DNA of 64,000 nt from Viola odorata (GCA_963691705.1 OY829539.1:38883656-38947655); one strand, 5' to 3'; numbered from the stretch's first letter, positions 23,032 to 35,150 are shown. A program made the numbers and translations. The notes: generated from the sequence alone by a model not told the origin.

Positions 23032-23257
23032 TCGGAAGATGTCGTGAGCCTGATCATTGACAAACAGACATCAAAGCGAATTCGGAAGAAGTTGAACACC
23101 GACACTGTCTTTACACTTAGCTTTACCAGAGAACTTGAACAAATGCATGCTTCATCACGGCGGTCAATATGCCAACACGGTACACGGGTTCTTCCATCAC
23201 AGCCTTAATGTTGTAAGAGAAAAACAACATTAAAAGGAAAGAGAAATTTATCAAACT
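23032..23257 (+). repeat. Gene-fragment repeat, left copy (blocks A then B)
   Basis: Block A (23032-23201) occurs again inverted at 24234-24403 with only about two differences. Block B (23202-23257) recurs inverted at 24407-24462. Block A reads as protein without stops: DVVSLIIDKQTSKRIRKKLN, then ELEQMHASSRRSICQHGTRV. I do not recognise the family. A partial internal repeat of AAAGCGAATTCGG lies just upstream (22991 and 23072). Confidence 0.85.
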
Positions 23258-24233
23258 ACCGTATTTTTCCTTGAAGTCTAAACCTGAGATGTAAGAAGCA
23301 TAGATATTTTAAAAATGGTTTTATGTTCGTATTGGGTAAGTGTCGGATACCAATACTCGTCTGATACGTGTTCGATATATGAGAATACTTAAAAAAATAA
23401 AAATATATTTGAACATTTGGGGACACTTTATAAATAGAAGTGGACACTTCCACGACACTTAAGGAATACGTAAATGCAAATTTTTCTTTTAAAGTAAGGT
23501 TTCAAAAATGGTTTTAAGAAATAAAAATACTAAAATTAAAAAGGAATAAGCATAATACAGAGAAATTAGGGAAGCTACGACACTTTCTTTTGCTTCGTAC
23601 TCATTTCACTTTTTTTCTAAACAAAATCTTAACGCTTGAAATTTTAAGAAGAAATTAAAATGTGGTGTCGTGAATTTCCTTCAATATCTCTAACAAAAAT
23701 TGGTATATTATTTGCATTTTAAATTCAACTTTTTTTTTCAATTGAAAATTTTAATTTTAACTTTAATATGAATTCGATAGTTATGATAGTTAAGACACTT
23801 AAAGAAATTTGACATTCAATTCAGCCTTTTACAATTATTTTTAGTTTATAATTTAATAGCAATATAACTTTTTGATTTTTTTAGTTGGTACTCATTTATG
23901 TATGCCTAGTACTTTTTAAAAAAATTAGCACCTAAAAAGTATTAGGTTTATAAGAATATATTTATCACAAAGTGATTTTTAACTACTAAAATTATTTTAT
24001 AGTAAAAAAATACGAATTATATTTTTAAAATATATAAAATCGACGTGTTAATTTAAAAAATTGTCGTATCGAAATATTATATTGTATCGTATCATGTCTG
24101 TGTACCGTGTTCGTATATGTTCATTCATAAATAAGATGTAAATAAAATGAGGCAATTTATGTCCACTAAAAATAGCCAAGGAAACTATATATATGTCCAA
24201 TATATATTGGATCGTACGTGTGCTCCTTCTAGT

Positions 24234-24462
24234 TGTGATGGAAGAACCCGTGTACCGTGTTGGCATATTGACCGCCGTGATGAAGCATGCATTTGTTCAA
24301 GTTCTCTGGTAAAGCTAAGTGTAAAGACAGTGTCGGTGTTCAACGTCTTCCGAATTCGCTTTGATGTCTGTTCGTCAATGATCAGGCTCACGACATCTTC
24401 CGAGAAAGTTTGATAAATTTCTCTTTCCTTTTAATGTTGTTTTTTTCTTACAACATTAAGGC
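24234..24462 (-). repeat. Gene-fragment repeat, right copy (A' then B')
   Basis: Inverted copies of blocks A and B, but in the order A'-B' rather than the B'-A' expected of a simple inverted duplication. On the - strand block A' keeps an open frame (SLIIDEQTSKRIRKTLN). A transcript through both copies could fold into a hairpin with a 170-bp arm and a loop of about 1 kb. Confidence 0.85.
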
Positions 24463-26645
24463 TGCGTTTCACAACGCAAATTTTTTTGTTTTTTTTGTTT
24501 TTTAAAATTTTTTGTTTTTAGAAAACAGTAGAAAATTTTCTGAAAATAAAAATTATGTTTCACTGCTACAGTATGTTTTTCGTTTTCCAGCTTTCATTTT
24601 CCAGCCTTAAAAAACTCAAAATCGTATTTACCTAACAACTATTTCTTATTTTTTTGAAAAACAAAAGCTACTACTTTTGTTAAATCAATTTTATTTTAAT
24701 TACAAAACAATGCTAAAGTTTTTTTGAAAAAAAAAATTAATAAACTAAATAGTAGCCAATTTTAAGTTTGTTAAAGATAAAATATGTTAAATATATTCAT
24801 GTCTAAATTCAAAAACACAAGCTATTTAGGGGCTGTTTCACAACGCAAAATTTTCTGAAAATTTTGCAAAAGCTGTTTTACAGCCAAAATTTTGCAAAAT
24901 TTTCTGTTTTGCAAACATTTTTAAAAATATTTTTTTTTACTCTAATTCAATAAATCCATATTGTTAATCTAAAAAAATTAATATTATTTTAGACATATTT
25001 ACCCTTGTAATTTATATAAATTGATACAAATTGTGCTAAAAATACTTCATAATTGATATTTAACTAACTAATACTCCTAATTAAAATCATACGAGTAAAA
25101 TTCAATGTTTAACATTGTAATGAATGTTAAACATTGAATTTTTTTTTACTTTAATTCAATAAATCTATATTGTTAATCTAAAAAAATAATAATGTTATTT
25201 TAGACATATCTACCCTCATAATTTATGTAGATTGATACCCTCGATATAAAATATTTTGCAAAGTTTAAATCCAATCACAACCTTTATTTTTTTAATGGTC
25301 AAAATTTTATTCACCCTCAGTATAAATTTTGAGTTTGAATGTGAACGAGAATAATCTTTTATACCGTGTCGTGGCTTGAGACGAGACGACAACAGTAAAA
25401 ATTGTTGTTTTCCAAATTGCTAGTGGGTCTGATTTTAAAATCTCCAGGTATGGCAAGCAACATGCTTTTTCTGCAAATTGCAAGTGGGCCTCTACTTTTT
25501 TACCAAATAATAAAATAAAAGCCTGCAATTCCCCCAAATTACGACCGAACCTTTGCTCAATCTTTGACCAGGATGAGCAGAGGAAAAAAAAAGGACCTAT
25601 ATCTTCTTCCTTTGCTTTCCTCCAGTTAAAATCTTGAAATTTTGAAAGCAATTTCTCATGGCAAGAACCATTTTGTAGCTTTTTTTTATACGGTCCTTAT
25701 CAAAAGATCACAGTACTTGTCTATTTGCACTTAATTAGTAGCTATGTAGATTGATACCCACGTAGTAATAGTAGTAATAATAATAATAAAAAAAGCAAAA
25801 ACTAAAATAATGCAGCAGTAAAGTAAAAAACAAATAATACAGTAGTAGAGCAAAAGGTAAAATAATGCAGCAGCACCAAAGTCTCTTCATTTTCTCCTCC
25901 TCTCCTCCTCTCTCTAGATTTTTCATTTCTTCTGATATTTCCCTTTGTTTTGCTTCTTCTTTTCCTCTTCTTTTTCGTTTGAAGGTTTCTGTAATGATGA
26001 TGATGGTGATGATCTTCTTTAAGGTACACACCCATGTAAATGTTCACCATTTATAAATGTGGTTGCATACTTATCTGTATTTTTATTTTTAGATCTAAGT
26101 ACTTCAAAATGGTGATATCATTTTAATAATGCTCTCTAATACCTTATCTGTGTTTTTGCTCTGTCTCTTTTACAGGTTCAAGTGTTTCAGATCTGAAGAT
26201 TTCTCTGCTAATATTTTATTTTTGTAAGTTCTTTATTTATTAGAGATCTACCTAACATCACTATCTACTGTGTTCTTTGTTCCATGTTTTAAATTTAAAA
26301 TAATGCTTTATTTGTTGTACATCTTCTTTTTTTATTAAAAATGAACTTTCTTCAAGACCTAAAACAGCAGCTTGAGGAGAGTAAAATTGAAAGGCAGCGC
26401 AAGGAGGACTGTGAATCGTAAGGTATTGTTGCATCACTCTCGGTTAAGCTTCAAAAGGTTAGTCATATTGTTCATTTAAATACCGCTTATATTATAATGA
26501 AGCTTTACTTTTCTTCTTCTAGTTGGTTGTTTTAATTGTTGGGTTGATTTCTTAATTTAGCTGTTAGGGTTGATTGCTTAAATTAGTTATTTGAGTTGAT
26601 TGAAAATTAAGTTGTGTTATTAAGTTATAAGGATTTATGATTTAG

Positions 26646-27641
26646 ATGAGAAGAAGAAATGATGGAGAAGATGATGGTAAATGGTCTGATGCAACTGAAG
26701 GGAATTTTTTATCAATATTGTACGAGAGAGTTAAGATAGATCAAAATGGTACTCCTAGTTTTAAAGTTACGGATTGGCAAGACATGGATAACGAGTTATA
26801 CTTAGCTACCGGTGAACGATTTGGAGCAACCAAGTTGTTAGGCAAATACAATCGACTACGATTGAAGTTTCGCCAATTTTCAGAATTGTTAGACCATATA
26901 GGAGTCACCTACCAATCAAGTTTAAACACTGTGAATGCACCTGAAGATGTGTGGCAAATGTTTTTCATGGTATGTTACATTTCCTTACAAGTTTCTTTAG
27001 TAATTCATATCATAAATTTTCGGAATTTTGATTAAATTCAATGTTGTTTATTTACTTGGCAGAAAAATAGGAACTACAAGACATGTAGAAATAAATGATG
27101 TCAAAACTATGAGCTCCTTGGTGAAGTGTTTAACTGATCTACCGCTACTGGACAACTCCATCATGCTTCTTCGCAATTGCCGCCGAGCTCAGATGAAGAA
27201 TGCCAAAATGAAGAAGACTTTCTGAACTATGGTGTTCATGTACCTGAAGATGATCATGAAATGGAAGGTGAAAGGTCTGGCGGTGGGAGCTCAAAAGGAA
27301 AACGTACTGCGAAGAATGATGCAGGTAGTAGGCGTTGTAAGAAAGGAATTTCTAAGAAGTGGGACCCTTATATGGAGGCTATGGCATCATCTGCTAGTGC
27401 GAAGACTGATTATTTTAAAGAAAAAACAAAGAAGTGTAGAGGAGAGCAGTCTTAAGTTACAAGCCCATTGCGAGATACATACTCTCTTAATGCGTGCTTG
27501 GATGCGTTAGAGAGTTTAGATGATATTTCGGAGGCCTCTTATAACAATGCACTTGTGCAGTTCAAAGAAAGACATTGGAGGAATGCGTTCATGAAGATGT
27601 CCATTATTAGAAGGAAGTCCTGGTTGAGGGCTTTAAAATGA
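26646..27641 (+). pseudogene. PIF/Harbinger ORF1, Myb/SANT-like DNA-binding protein
   Basis: ORF1 proteins bind element ends and assist the transposase. Exon 1 is 26646-26969 and exon 2 is 27063-27641, with GT-AG borders and matching phase. Exon 1 gives KWSDATEGNFLSILYERVK and the Trp/aromatic spacing of the plant Myb/SANT-like domain (WQDMDNELYLATGERF, LLGKYNRLRLKFRQF). Exon 2 continues with NYKTCRNK and YELLGEVFN, an acidic linker, GKRTAKNDAG and a C-terminal W/F-rich tail (FKERHWRNAFMKMS). In-frame stops at 27096, 27135 and 27453 show it is dead. It lies about 220 bp before the transposase in the same orientation, the usual arrangement. Confidence 0.85.
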
Positions 27642-27858
27642 TAGTGGCTTGTTTTAAAATCCTGTAGACTTATTTTATGAGTTTTCTTTGGAGGTTGTTT
27701 TAAAATGTTTATGACTTGGTTGTTATGTATGTTGGTACAATTCTATGACATTTATGTTAAGTATTATTGTCAATTAATTTTATTATTAACATGTCAATTT
27801 AGCTAATTTTGTAATTGGTATAACTAATACAACATAATTGTTTAATAATGCAGGTGAA

Positions 27859-29245
27859 ATGTCCCAATATTTTCAGAGTTGTTCTAATACTTCTGCTATT
27901 AATTCAAGTAGTGATAGTTCTACTGATGATGATGATGTGGACGAGCTCGAGGAGGCTATGTTTGTCCGTATGTTAATGGAAAGTGAAAACAGTTCCATTG
28001 ACAGAATACCTTGCCGCACATCTATGCTCACCGGTAGAGCGTATATTATTGAAGTTTTACTGGGAAATCCAATTAGATGCTACGACAGTTTTCGTATGAG
28101 GCCACATGTGTTTCTAAACTTATGTGACAAGTTGAGAGGGTTGAACTTACAGAACTCACGTGCAACTAGTTTGGAAGAGGGTGTGGCAATGGGATTGACT
28201 GTATTATGTCATAGAATGACTCAAAGGCTGGTGGCAGAACGATTTCAGCATTCAACTGCGACAGTCCCACGTTGGGTTAAGGGTGTGATACTTGATCAAA
28301 CATGTGGAAAGAGGACCCATTCAACCAGAAATTCAAGCAAATGCTAGATGGTATCCTTATTTTCAGGTATGCACGTGTATTATAAATTCATGATGACTAA
28401 ATAAAAAGAATTATGTTTGAATATTAAACTTATCTGTGTAATTTTTTCCGTTTTAGAAATGCATAGGTGCTATAGATGGTACTTATGTCGCAACTTCGTG
28501 TCCTGCCCAAAAACAAAAAACTTTTCAGGGTAGAAAAACACTTGTTACCCAAAATATTATGGCTGCGTGTTCACATGATATGATGTTTACCTTTGTGTAT
28601 ACTGGTTGGGAAGGCACAGCTAATGATTCACGCATCTTTCTTGATGCATTGACAAGACAAGATAATAGTTTTCCTATGCCTGCAGCTAGTAAAATATTAT
28701 TTTTGTAATTTATAACGATATTTATTAGCTGTTACATTAATGGTTTACTACAAATGTCTGATTGTTATTTATCTTTGGCAGGCTATTATTATGCAGTTGA
28801 TGCTGATTATTCAAACATTCCTGAATTTTTAGCTCCTTATCGTGGTGAACGGTATCAATTAAATGATTTTCGTTGACGAGGAAGGATAACAAGAAAATAT
28901 GCATTGTTTAACTATCGACATTCGTCATTGAGAAATGTGATTGAAAGGGCTTTTGGCGTTCTGAAGGCTAGATTTCCAATCTTAAAGTCCATTCCAAATT
29001 ATCCTCTTCACCGTCAAAGGTAAATACCTCTAGCTTGTTGTACACTGCACAATTTTATTCGAATGGAAGATAGAGCTGATCGACTATTCGCAGAACATGG
29101 TACAGAAGGTTAGGAAAATTTAAACGAGAATGAAGCTACTGTGACGCAAGAATGTATTCAAGTGGATATGTCCCAACAACAGCTAATGAATGCGGTGAGA
29201 GAAGATATTGCAGATCAATTATGGGCTAATTATAATAATTTTTAG
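27859..29245 (+). pseudogene. PIF/Harbinger DDE transposase
   Basis: The DDE_4-type transposase cuts and pastes PIF/Harbinger DNA. Exons are 27859-28365, 28457 to about 28692 and 28782-29245. The N-terminal part has an acidic linker and MRPHVFLNLCDKL. The catalytic domain shows GAIDGTYV (first Asp), GTANDSRIF (second Asp) and [13 protein letters not shown] (Glu), then ACCTLHNFIRM. A frameshift lies near 28305: the downstream frame PIQPEIQANARWYPYFQ is the expected continuation. Stops lie at 28874, 29021 and 29111. Catalytic residues remain, but the frame is broken at least four times. An upstream ATG at 27838 is also possible as start. Confidence 0.9.
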
Positions 29246-29249
29246 AATA

Positions 29250-29770
29250 TGAAGAAGTAACAAGTTAAATTAAGTATGTTTTGAATGTTTAAATTTGTAG
29301 TATTCATGTCATGAACAAATAATTCAAGAATATTTTATATGTATTTTATTTTCATGAACGAAATTATTATATTTATATTTAATTCTTAATTCCAATTTTG
29401 GATTTTTAACATTTTTCTGGATTTTGAGATTAATTTCTAGATTTTACAATTTTTTTAGAATTTTTTAATTAATTAATTTTCTTTTGGGTTTCTACAATTT
29501 TTTTGAACAAATAATTTCATGTCCAAATAATTCGAGACTATTTTTTTTTGAGGTTTTACATTTTTTTCGGAATTCTTAAAAAAAATATGGATTTTTAGAT
29601 TAATTTTTTTTTTGGGAATTTTTACATTTTTTTGGGATTTTTTACATTTTTTTGGATTTTTTACATTTTTTGGATTTTTTTCATTTTTTTTGCAAATTTT
29701 TACATTTTTTGGGAGTTTTTACATTTTTTTGGATTTTTTACAATTTTTCTAAACTTGTAGTGTTAATTCT
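29250..29770 (+). repeat. T-rich low-complexity tandem run after the transposase
   Basis: From about 29550 the sequence is an irregular repeat of TTTTTACATTTTTTTGGGA-like units of about 17-20 bp. Similar units on the opposite strand occur at 31030-31140. No gene. Confidence 0.6.
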
Positions 29771-30574
29771 GAAAAAATGTTTTGCAATTGCAAAACTTCA
29801 AATATGGCGTTTGCAAAATTTTCTAAACTTGTAGTGTTAATTCTGAAAATCTGTTTTGCAATTGCAAAACTGAAAAATTTGCTGAAAATTTTCCATTTGC
29901 AAAATGTTGCTGTGAAATAGATTTTGGAAATTTTTTTGAAAATTTTTCAAAAATTTTTTCCCCCTAAATGACTTATGCATTTGAATTCAAACATGAATAT
30001 ATTTAGCAAATTTATATTTGATCTTTAACAAACTTAAAAATAGGCTACTATTTAGTTTATTATTTTTTTTTCAAAAACATATTAGCAATATTTTTTAATT
30101 AAAATAAAATTGATTTAACAAAAGTAATAGCTTTTGTTTTTCAAAAAAATAAGAAATAGTTGTTAGGTGAATACGATTTTGAGTTTTCTAAAGCTAAAAA
30201 ATGCATTTTGCAAAACAGAAAACGTACTGTAGCTGTGAAACAGAATTGAAAATTTTGCAAAACAGAAATTTTGCGTTGTGAAACGCAGTTTTGGAAATTT
30301 TTTTGAAATTTTTCCGAAATCTGTTTCACAGCAACATTTTCCTCAATGGAAAATTTTCAGCAAATTTTCAATTTTTGCAATTGGAAAACAGTTTTTCAGA
30401 ATTAACACTACAAGTTTAGAAAATTCTGCAAACACCATATTTGAAGTTTTCCAAATTTTCCGGAAAAAAATTCCAATTTTATTTTTTCTCCAGCTCAACC
30501 GATCTATATTGTTAATCAAAAAAAGAAATAATGTTATTTTAGACATGTCTACCCTCGTAATTTTGATACGCTAA

Positions 30575-30880
30575 ATCTATTCATGTTAAAAATCAAATAT
30601 AAATATAATAATTTTGTTCATGAAAATAAAGTACATATAAAATAGTTTTGAATTATTTGTTCATGATGTGAATACTACAAATTTGAACATTCAAAACATA
30701 CTTAATTTAACTTGTTACTTTTTCATATTCTAACAATTATTATAATTAGCCCATAATTAATATGCAATATCTTCTCACCGCATTCGTTAGTTGTTGTTGG
30801 GACATATCCACTTGAATACCTTCTTGCGTCATAGTAGCTTCTTCGTTCTTGTTTAAATTTTGCTGACCTTTTGTACCATG
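30575..30880 (-). pseudogene. Inverted fragment of a second PIF transposase 3' end
   Basis: This block is an inverted, diverged copy of 29090-29390: the last codons of the transposase (SGYVPTTTNECGEK in one frame; consensus VDMSQQQLMNAVREDIA) plus its 3' flank. It shows that a second PIF element lay in reverse orientation and has been truncated near 30880. Confidence 0.75.
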
Positions 30881-31752
30881 TTATGTGAATAGTCAAAAAA
30901 TAGAGACCTCCCATGGCTTTTAAAAACTCTATTCAACCTCCCCTGTACTAAGGGTCAACGACAAAAGTGTAGTTTTTGCCAGTCAAACTAACAGACCGTT
31001 AAGGTTGATCGTTGACTTTAAATAAAAAATTCAGAAAAAATGTAAAAAATCCAAAAACAAATTTAAAAAATTTGTAAAAATTCCCAAAAATTTGTAAAAA
31101 AATCTTAAAAATCCAAAAAGAAATATAAAAATTCAAACAACCCGCGAATACCCGCAAATTTTTGTTTTCACCTATCCAACAAGAAAATTAAAATTTTTAA
31201 TTTATATTTTGAACCATGTACTTAAATTTTTGTAATAGTTTAGATTTTAAATTGTATGTTTGAGCTAGGTAAGTGGTTTATTATTTTGGAAATGATGCAA
31301 GTAAACAATCTCATTAATAATAATGTTACTGCAATACATTAATCTTATAAATAATGTTGTTGTGTAAAATTTCAACATGTTCTTGGCTTGTTTAAAATAT
31401 TTAAATTAATTTCTTTTTCTCTTTTTAGCTTAAGTAGTGTTTTGAACTCGTGTTTATTTAATAAAATAAATTTTTTTTTATGTACTTTAAAAGGTAATGT
31501 CATATGCAAAATTAATTTTTCTAATTTTCAAAATTTTAAATGATTTAATTCAAAATTAAAGGGTAAATTGAGTCATGTTAGTAAAAGTAGAAAAATTAAC
31601 ATGGGCCTCCACGCTTCTTAAGCTTCTTCTTCTTTTTCTTGTGCAAAGTAATTTTATTATTATTATTATTATTATTATAAAAACTTAAAAGCTTAAAAGT
31701 TTTATGTTGTCACCCTACTATAATCAAACCCAGCTCATTATCCTAACACTAA

Positions 31753-32914
31753 GGGGGTGTTTGGTATCAAATTATATATGAGTCCAATTCATTTCATTAC
31801 TAGAATTCAATTAGAATTCTATTAATGAATTAATGAATGAACTCTAGTGATTGGTATAACAATCTAAAATTGAAAGAATTCAATTGAATTGAAATGACCA
31901 CATTGTTTGATATGGCTAAAAAATGATTTCATTTTACTTATTTGACCATTATACCCCTAAATTAAAATTTATCCATAAAATAAAAGATTTTTTTTTTTTA
32001 AATTATGGGTTGATAAATGAAATCATGTATTTTCATTTAAAATCATATATACCTATCATTAGTACATTTTACAAGAATACAGTAAAGTACAGAGAGATAA
32101 GCATGCACACAGGCTCACTGGAGATTATTATCAAACAGCTTCAGTGAATACAAAAATCTGTGATGACCTACATATACCCAAGACCCTAATCCTTAATACA
32201 ACCTACCAACCAAATACTCCAATTAAATTGACCAACAAAACCGAATGAAAAGAGAAAACCAGTTAATAACAATTCAATCGATTGTATGTAATAGGTTTTA
32301 TTTGTTACTGGGAATGACACAACATCAAGCACGCTAGAATAGGCCATGGTAGAGCTTTTGCACAACCCCATGACTCTAGCGAAAGCGCGAGCAGAGCTAG
32401 AGAAGACGATTGAGAGGGGGAGGCGACTGCTGGACTACGCGGCCCGGTTGCCTCTGTTTGACGAGTCAGCTCGGACGCCTAAGAACAGAGTCACCGGGTG
32501 CGCGACTCAGGTGTGGATGTCGGTGAGGGTGGATGAAGCGGGGAGGATGAGGTTTAGAGGGGATAGTTATTCCGAGATCTCCAAGGGATTCATTTCTTGC
32601 TTGATTTGGTTGCTGGACGACGCAGAGCAGGGGGCGGTGAAGGCGGAGGAGCTGGCGGTGGTGAATGTCGGAATCTATGGGAAGGAACAATGGACAGAGC
32701 TTTTAAGTAATTAACTAATTAATTATTAAAAAACTAAATGAATTCTTTAACAATCACACCTATTTTGGCATGAATTTTAGCTTTTGTTAATTGTGATGAT
32801 TCAATTCTATAAGAATTGAATTCAATTAAAAAAGTGTATAACAAACACTGAATTTGGGAAGAGTTCAGTTTAAATGAACTGAACTCTTCCCAGATTTTGA
32901 CACCAAACAGCTTC
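31753..32914 (+). mobile_element. PIF-type element carrying a SufE-domain gene (Pack-type)
   Basis: The ends GGGGGTGTTTGGTATCAAA and GAAGCTGTTTGGTGTCAAA (- strand) form inverted repeats. TAA flanks both sides (31750-31752 and 32915-32917), matching the 3-bp PIF/Harbinger duplication. Further inward both arms carry TTGGTATA/TTGTTATA and GAATTCAATT-type segments. The centre holds a GC-rich SufE-like ORF (32346-32714) instead of a transposase. This is the structure of a non-autonomous element that has acquired host coding sequence. Confidence 0.7.
32346..32714 (+). CDS. SufE-like Fe-S cluster assembly domain protein (captured, 122 aa)
   Basis: SufE proteins accept sulfur from the cysteine desulfurase SufS on a conserved Cys and stimulate it; plant forms are plastid proteins. 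Residues 26-113 match the SufE core: RRLLDYAARLPLFDESART, NRVTGCATQVWMSV with the active-site Cys in TGC, DEAGRMRFRGDSYSEISKGF, CLIWLLDDAEQ and VVNVGIYGKEQW. The frame is open and intronless. The first 20 residues are not SufE-like and contain no transit peptide. The C-terminal helix after GKEQ, normally some 20 residues longer, is missing. The start is set by an in-frame TAG at 32340 just upstream. GC content is far above the surroundings. Domain identity is strong, but function and expression are doubtful because the ORF sits inside a mobile element and is truncated. Confidence 0.75.
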   Translation: MVELLHNPMTLAKARAELEKTIERGRRLLDYAARLPLFDESARTPKNRVTGCATQVWMSVRVDEAGRMRFRGDSYSEISKGFISCLIWLLDDAEQGAVKAEELAVVNVGIYGKEQWTELLSN

Positions 32915-33040
32915 TAAACGATTTTAATTTGTTAAAAGCAGACGTTCAAGCTTGGTAAATAAATATAATTATATATTTAAATATTTATATTAAAATACTT
33001 ATATATGTAATTAATTATATATTAAAATATTATATATATT

Positions 33041-33220
33041 GCGGGTATTTAGTGCGGGTATTGGAGCGGGTAAGTACTATCCATACCCGTATTTATACCC
33101 GCACTTTGCGGGTGCGGGTATATCCATACCCGCAAAATACCTACAATATGCGGGTATTACCCACTCATAATTACGGGTATTGAACAGATATCCATATTCG
33201 AGGGTGGAATTGTCATCCCC
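33041..33220. mobile_element. hAT-like terminal remnant with GCGGGTAT repeats
   Basis: GCGGGTAT and ATACCCGC motifs recur in both orientations, and the right edge reads GGAATTGTCATCCCC. On the - strand this resembles hAT ends that begin GGGGTGNCAATTC. No partner end was found; ACCCGCGAATACCCGC at 31141-31156, beyond the SufE element, may be part of it. Confidence 0.35.
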
Positions 33221-33719
33221 AAATAGAGTTTCTTTAACTTGAGGAAAGAAAAAAAACGTGTGCCCATATTAATTTATTAGGTGATGTGTATACTTCTTTT
33301 TTTTCATTATCGTTAACTTTATAAAAAAGTCAACAAGGATGGAACAGAGATTATTATTTTAATTTGAATCTCAATTCGTTTTGTAATATTAGAACCAATT
33401 TATTTTCGGTTTTGATAAAGCTCGTAATGGGAAATTAATAACTACAATTTTAATTAGTTATAAGTAATTCCTAATTCCTTTTTCAACATTTTTGGTTCAA
33501 AAAAAAATTCGTTAATTTGCCGTTAATAGACTTCCTTCTCAAGGAAATTTTAAAAGAAAAGAAAAAATGTAGTGACGTGGGTGAGGGAAGAAAAAAGTAA
33601 ATAAGCGTAATTAAAAAGCTAATGATTATGGGAGAGAAACAACACTGCACTTACTTTTTTAACCTTTAAAAGAAATCACAATTTATTTAAATTTAAATAA
33701 GGGGTTTACTATTTTAAGG

Positions 33720-34510
33720 CCCGTGTTGCGCTCAGATCCTGCATTTAGGCTAGCTTTTTCTCGACCCTTGACAATAATTTCTAAGAATCCTCAAATAAAC
33801 TTCACTTCCAACGCATCTCATAACAAGATCTAGCATCAACTTACAACCATCACTTAAGGTTTGGCCGAACTCATGACCAACGCCCATTTTATTCGCCACT
33901 CTCGCGCACATGCACGACTCCGGCGAGGGCCGAGGGTAGCAATGCCCACGTTATTCACCACTCTCACGCACATGCACGACTCGGGTGAGACCTCATTACC
34001 CTCGACCCTCGCCAAGATCGCTCATGCACTTCTCATAACAAAGACTTCTCTTGTTCTCGACCATCACTCACTCGCAGGACAAGTAAGACTTTCTCAATCC
34101 TTAGACACACACTCGTTTGGCCTCTCGGCCAAGCTCGCATGTGACTCTCAGCCGCATTCCCACATGTCCTGAGGCCACGCTCGCTTGCACCTCTCAACAT
34201 GCTCGAGTATGTCATAGTCCGTTCCGTTTCATCTCGACCTATGCTCACCCTTAAATAGGATGACGCCTTCATTCAATCTTGAACCTTTAGATAGAACTTT
34301 CGCAGCCACACTAGCTACCCGAATCCAACCTCGTCCCTCTTTAGACAGCGCATTACTAGCTCTCAACATGAACTTAGCTAGAAGTGGCCATGATGGCAGC
34401 GCCCATTCCATGACACATAATACTTGCTCGCACACCTATGCCACAATGCATAGGAGAAGCTCACTTAGACAAGCATACTCATATATCTTGCCGAGGGAAA
34501 GGTAGAGAGA
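33720..34510. other. GC-rich block of unknown origin
   Basis: The base composition changes abruptly from AT-rich to about half GC. A near-direct repeat, ATTCGCCACTCTCGCGCACA at 33891 and ATTCACCACTCTCACGCACA at 33953, is present. Short frames on both strands have no recognisable domain. On the - strand CCTATTTAAGG (near 34258) resembles an LTR TATA box, so a solo LTR is possible. Confidence 0.4.
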
Positions 34511-34907
34511 CATCACACCCAAAAACTTCCCTTCACATAGCCAATAAGGGACAATCCATCAAATCCTTACGGTCTTAGTGCATTTTTTACTATGTTAAGG
34601 TTAGACTTAGAACACCAAAACTTAGACCTTAATAATTTGTCCACTAAAAAAATGAGTACAATGCTAACATATAGCAAAACCATATACATCCACAACATAT
34701 TGTCTCGATTCTTTATGGACACAAAATTTTACTTTAATTGGGGTATGGGTTAATGAGTGAGCGATAAAAAATTTAACACAAAATACATCTCCTTCCACGT
34801 TAACATTTTGTCCTTACATTAAATGTCTTTTTCAATTAGATTTTCATTTCAAGTTGGCTATTTTTTTTCATAGCACATATATCCTTTTAAGATAAGACTA
34901 TATTTAT

Positions 34908-35150
34908 TACTCCCTCCGGTTTTCTTTAAACGACTTTTACTATTTTAGTACGTATATTAAAAAAGTCGGATGACTTACTATTTGAGACAATTTTGTCCTG
35001 AATTTTTTCTCGGACGTACGTTAAAGATTAACATACAGTCAAAAAAAAGTATGAATTTTTTTGGGGTCAAATAGTAAATCATCCAATTTTCTCAATATGC
35101 GTGTCCAAATAGTAAAACTCGTTTCAAGTTTGTGGCGTTCTTTTATTTCT
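34908..35150. mobile_element. Stowaway-like (Tc1/mariner) MITE fragment
   Basis: TACTCCCTCCGGTTTTC is a typical Stowaway end. The matching right end was not found, so the copy is truncated or diverged. A related CTCCCTCTATTTTG lies in an ASHH2 intron at about 2381. Confidence 0.35.

Larger units (their letters stand above)
24463..30890 (+). mobile_element. Nested PIF/Harbinger cluster
   Basis: A + strand PIF/Harbinger element carrying both standard genes (26646-27641 and 27859-29245) is surrounded by related fragments. CTGCGTTTCACAACGC-type ends occur at 24465 (+), 24831 (+, after TTA, variant) and 30270-30288 (inverted). The segment ATTGTTAATCTAAAAAA...TTTTAGACATAT occurs near 24960, 25170 and 30510. 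The sequence at 24550-24826 is repeated inverted at 29970-30240. The exact border of the coding copy is unclear; a span from 24828 to about 29970 would suit the usual 5 kb. Between 25250 and 26640 lie a (TAA)n run and an exon-like coiled-coil snippet (LKQQLEESKIERQRKED, 26358-26408), possibly captured. Confidence 0.65.

Noticed and set aside
25735..26056. Overlapping ORFs with Met, Lys and Tyr runs
   Set aside because: They arise from (TAA)n and T/C-rich microsatellite-like DNA upstream of the PIF genes.
29652..29834. Phe-rich ORF
   Set aside because: A translation of the T-rich tandem run after the transposase.
32346..32714. SufE ORF as recent bacterial transfer
   Set aside because: The motif details match plant plastid SufE-type proteins, and the flanks are a plant transposon, so capture from the host is simpler.
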